DNA of 64,000 nucleotides, taken from contig CAJNOJ010000095.1 of the NCBI GenBank assembly GCA_905250025.1, forward strand, positions 297,780-361,779. Direction: 5' to 3'. The translations under genes were made by a program, and so were the position numbers. Shown in pieces: positions 61,646 through 64,000 of this stretch. The stretch is from Adineta ricciae (taxonomy: Eukaryota; Rotifera; Eurotatoria; Adinetida; Adinetidae). The notes beneath the pieces are model-generated. The model searched no databases and was not told the origin of the DNA. It saw nothing but the letters and a program-made list of their open reading frames with translations. How positions within the stretch are numbered: position 1 is the stretch's first letter; each line of letters starts with the position of its first letter.

Positions 61646-61745
61646 GAAAGTCTTATTGTATGATTTGCTTCGAAACGAACATCTTTCATAGTGCTGCATG
61701 TGTTCAGAATACTGTATGTATAGTCCACGCATCTGTAGTTACTAA
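61646..61745. repeat. 100-bp direct repeat, left copy (empty-site allele?)
   Basis: These 100 bases recur at 61952-62051 with two mismatches. The left copy ends at the N at 61746. The sequence between the two copies is the MITE-like element at 61747-61944. Confidence 0.7.
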
Positions 61746-61746
61746 N

Positions 61747-61944
61747 CGGATCCGATAGGTTCCAGCTGGCGGAAATGACAGGATCCTGCCACCGGAATCC
61801 TGGCCTTTCCGATGACGGAATACATCGGAAATCGAAGGATATAATATGGAACCCTGTAGTCGGAATCCCGTCGGATCCGACTGTTGGATGATGTTGGATT
61901 GTTTAGGGATCCGTTAGGATCCTATGGGGTGATTTCGCCCTGGG
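61747..61944. mobile_element. Second MITE relative, left end missing
   Basis: About 198 bp rich in GGATCC, CCGGAAT and CGGAAT ends with CCTGGG followed by TA, the same right end as the element at 52690-52998. The left end is lost at the N. After the TA the flank reads GATAGGAAAG. The left copy of the flank reads TAGATATGAAAG, which looks like the unoccupied target. Confidence 0.5.
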
Positions 61945-61951
61945 TAGATAG

Positions 61952-62051
61952 GAAAGTCTTATTGTATGATTTGCTTCGAAACGAACATCTTTCATAGTGC
62001 TGCATGTGTTCAGAATACTGTATGTATAGTGCACGCGTCTGTAGTTACTAA
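61952..62051. repeat. 100-bp direct repeat, right copy
   Basis: This is the right partner of 61646-61745, with two mismatches in 100 bases. It directly follows the MITE relative. Confidence 0.7.
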
Positions 62052-62499
62052 GATGGAATTTCACTGACGGATATACCACTTTGCGAACCACTTCTACTAA
62101 ATTCCCCTGAAAAAAAACATGATACTAAGCTCCTATCACTTTTTCGGATTTCTTAAATTAGAAACATCATTATGTACAATGGATTAGATCTTTTCGTGTA
62201 AGCTCTTGAGCTACTATCTTTGTACGCCTGACGTCCATGAATAGCGTTCAACTCATCATCTTCTACAACAGATTTCAGAACAGCTAAAGACCAATATCTC
62301 CTTTGTAAAGAGGAAGGAACCAACTCAGGCTCAGTGCATAAAACGAAATTCACTCTCAAATTCGAATTTCCCGACGTCAGAAACCTTCCGTTCTACTCTG
62401 ACAATCGATGTTATTAAGTCGTGGCTACTTAATGAAAAATTAATAATTCATTAAGCAACACTAACCTCGGATACGTGATCCTCGACCTCGATTACCCTT

Positions 62500-62507
62500 C
62501 AGTCAAC
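62500..62507. repeat. Left target-site duplication of the hAT element
   Basis: CAGTCAAC matches CGGTCAAC at 63453-63460 with one mismatch. Eight bases is the duplication length of hAT elements. Confidence 0.6.
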
Positions 62508-63452
62508 TAGTAGCGTAACCAGAAAATTGTCGGTGGGCAGGCTCAGCCTCACGCCCTCCTATCTTTCTAAATTTGTTGAGTATAAAATTAATATGTGCTA
62601 GCGGTACAGAGGGTGTAAATCTTGATCATGAAGAAATGTTATGGTATTCGTTTATTTTAAACCTAATTAAAATGTATATCACTTTGTAGCTCTACTTCAA
62701 CAAAAGTTCGACTTTTTTGTGCTTTTCAGCAAAATGATCAATTACGTTTTCAAAACCCACTACAAGATCACATATAACGACAAAAACGCACAAATCATTC
62801 GGTTTCATATCCGACACACTATTCCGCCTTTTTGTCTAAATTAGCTTCATCTGGTTGAATATTCGTTCACACATCGTAGAAGGGATAGGAATTGTTATTG
62901 CAACGAGAAGAAACACTGTCAGCTCAGGAAAAGTTGGTTTTAAAGGTAATAACTCGATGCATAAATCAACAATGTTATCCATTGTTTTATCTTTCAACAC
63001 AGGCTTCAGAGCATGTATCTTGTTGCACAACCCTGAAAAATCAACATTCGTTTGTGTTCCCAATGGTTGAATCGATTGGATGTGAAGAAAATTATTACTC
63101 TCCGGACACAGCGCAGATATGCCATTCAGAATAAGAGTATTGTCATCAGAAAAGCGATCATTCACCTTCAACAGTATCGAATCAAATATAAGGTAGAAAA
63201 GAATCGTTCTATAATCATCTTCACTGTTATGCATATCACTATGGGTGACTGTGGATGTAATGAAAAAATCTTTGGAAAATTTGTGTGTGACAACTTGCTT
63301 TTTCTTTTCGTTCAGGTTATTTTGACAAAACTCCCTTGTCGTATGACATATCATATAGCATATGGTGAAGCAACTCGAATTTCCGGTGGACAGGCTCAAA
63401 CCTTCGGTGGACAGATTGAGCCTGCCCTGACTACCCCCTGGTTACGCCACTA
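62508..63452. mobile_element. Degraded hAT transposon
   Basis: The left end TAGTAGCGTAACCAG (62508-62522) and the inverted right end TAGTGGCGTAACCAG (63438-63452) differ at one of 15 bases. Eight-bp near-identical duplications flank both ends. The 945-bp interior encodes, on the minus strand, only the end of a hAT transposase. It is therefore an internally deleted, non-autonomous relic. Confidence 0.75.
62689..63320 (-). pseudogene. hAT transposase, C-terminal fragment (ZMYM1/hATC type)
   Basis: The frame reads ILFYLIFDSILLKVNDRF, then ILNGISALCPESNNFLH and PVLKDKTMDNIVDLCIELLP. The hAT dimerisation block follows: FPELTVFLLVAITIPIPSTM, then CERIFNQMKLI. An in-frame TAG interrupts it directly after MKLI (near 62836-62838). 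The frame then continues TKRRNSVSDMKPNDLCVFVV to a natural stop near 62690. The DDE core is absent. Host genes of the ZMYM1 type share this domain, but the flanking inverted repeats show that this is the transposon itself. Part of the 5' end of the open frame may be intron. Confidence 0.75.
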
Positions 63453-63460
63453 CGGTCAAC
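63453..63460. repeat. Right target-site duplication of the hAT element
   Basis: CGGTCAAC, partner of 62500-62507. Confidence 0.6.
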
Positions 63461-63739
63461 CCTCACTCATCCACGAAAAATTTCGAGAAACTAACATCGG
63501 ATTCGACATCCTCGACGTCGATTACCCTACTGGTAATCATTTTCTAACAACTATCGATCAATTTCATTGATTTTAGAAATGTTGATTTCTGGTTGGATAG
63601 GACAGACGGAATGACCGACAGACAAACTTTAAGCTTTTTAGCCGAGCATTTAAACGAAATATTTCTAATGTATTTCGATATTGTTATTAAACTGGGTCAT
63701 TTTTTACTCTGGTCGGTACGACTAGGGTTAAGCAAACGA

Positions 63740-64000
63740 ACTTTGAACGCGGCTATAACCCGTTCTCATAGAAGGCAATATCTACTTAGTGTTCAGTGGT
63801 AGAATAAAAGATTTGTTTGTTCACATTCGATGGAACTTTTATTATAAAAAGATCAGGTTTATATACAAGTAGCGCTCGTCGTGCCGACTCACTTAACCCT
63901 CGACTGTGGAGAACAGGTATTTTTTCGTGTCCGCAATATGGCACAAATTGGTCTAACAATTTTTTATACACGAAGAAACAAATCGAATGTTTTGCGCAGA
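63740..64000 (-). mobile_element. Probable LTR of a retrotransposon at the right edge
   Basis: Read on the minus strand from the right edge, there is a TATATAAA box (about 63864-63857), then AATAAAAG about 20 bases later. After the putative LTR comes GGGTTATAGCCGCGTTC (about 63763-63747), which could be a primer-binding region of copia-like type. The open frame at 63786-63971 has no recognised domain and probably is chance. The element extends out of the window, so the LTR pair cannot be checked. Confidence 0.35.

Noticed and set aside
62153..62359. Minus-strand frame with fairly protein-like composition (68 codons)
   Set aside because: No start codon other than GTG, no splice context and no recognised motif; kept only as a note.
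63052..63570. 172-codon plus-strand frame
   Set aside because: It is antisense to the hAT transposase fragment and runs across the inverted repeat and target duplication.
1..64000. CRISPR array, bacterial operon or phage region
   Set aside because: No regularly spaced repeats, no Shine-Dalgarno-led gene runs and introns in nearly every gene.

Overview
The window is animal nuclear DNA. Genes are split by many short introns of about 45-65 bp with GT..AG ends. The proteins are metazoan: a DENND1-type DENN protein, a RUSC-type RUN protein, a Dmbx-type homeobox, an Id-type HLH, VDAC, MDH1B, a multiplexin (collagen XV/XVIII) relative and a DLGAP/SAPAP scaffold. Tight packing, A+T-rich spacers, short introns and scattered degraded transposons fit a bdelloid rotifer (Rotaria/Adineta-like) best. 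That assignment is inference and no single sequence proves it. Gene models were assembled by hand from splice signals and reading phase. For almost all complete models the exon lengths sum to a multiple of three.

Layout. 1-2928 (+): 3' part of a DENND1-like Rab GEF. 3220-6675 (+): RUSC-like RUN-domain protein. 6997-7759 (+): UBA plus peptidyl-tRNA hydrolase 2. 7991-8930 (-): six-finger C2H2 protein, head to head with 10384-11252 (+), a Dmbx-like homeobox gene. 13647-14000 (-): Id-like HLH in a gene-poor stretch. 16476-17921 (+): GT10 fucosyltransferase. 18456-20236 (+): unknown protein with a Cys-rich tail. 20450-21324 (-): secreted chitin-binding protein. 22175-23882 (+): Thr/Asn-rich membrane glycoprotein. 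24355-25445 (-): VDAC, divergent from 25734-28224 (+), MDH1B. 28789-30587 (+): polyQ protein. It ends 3 bp from the stop codon of the convergent 30591-32763 (-) multiplexin with almost no collagen helix. 33329-33703 (-): secretory first exon of unknown affiliation. 34070-39608 (-): DLGAP-like postsynaptic scaffold. 42694-43564 (+): RRM-like protein. 43947-44099 (+): 50-residue Gly/Tyr peptide. 45678-47247 (+): lectin/CUB membrane protein, 5' end unresolved. 49050-49815 (-): two-Ig adhesion protein. 51321-51684 (+): small Tudor-like protein.

From about 52.6 kb on, the character changes to repeats. There is a TA-flanked MITE at 52690-52998. Three decayed, 5'-truncated copies of an SLC9C-type Na+/H+ exchanger follow (53.2-60.2 kb), with two decayed copies of a small unknown ORF. 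A second MITE relative near 61.75-61.95 kb is preceded by a 100-bp sequence that looks like its own empty allele. A degraded hAT transposon with recognisable inverted repeats and an 8-bp target duplication lies at 62508-63452. A probable LTR end sits at the right edge. Single N characters at 45664, 56150, 58866 and 61746 mark assembly joins. Three of the four lie exactly at repeat junctions, so some apparent tandem duplication may be haplotypes placed end to end.

No prokaryotic operon or CRISPR array is present. Several neighbours encode cell-surface or matrix proteins (chitin-binding, T-rich glycoprotein, multiplexin, lectin/CUB, Ig) and synaptic or trafficking proteins (DENND1, RUSC, DLGAP), but nothing shows that they form one pathway.
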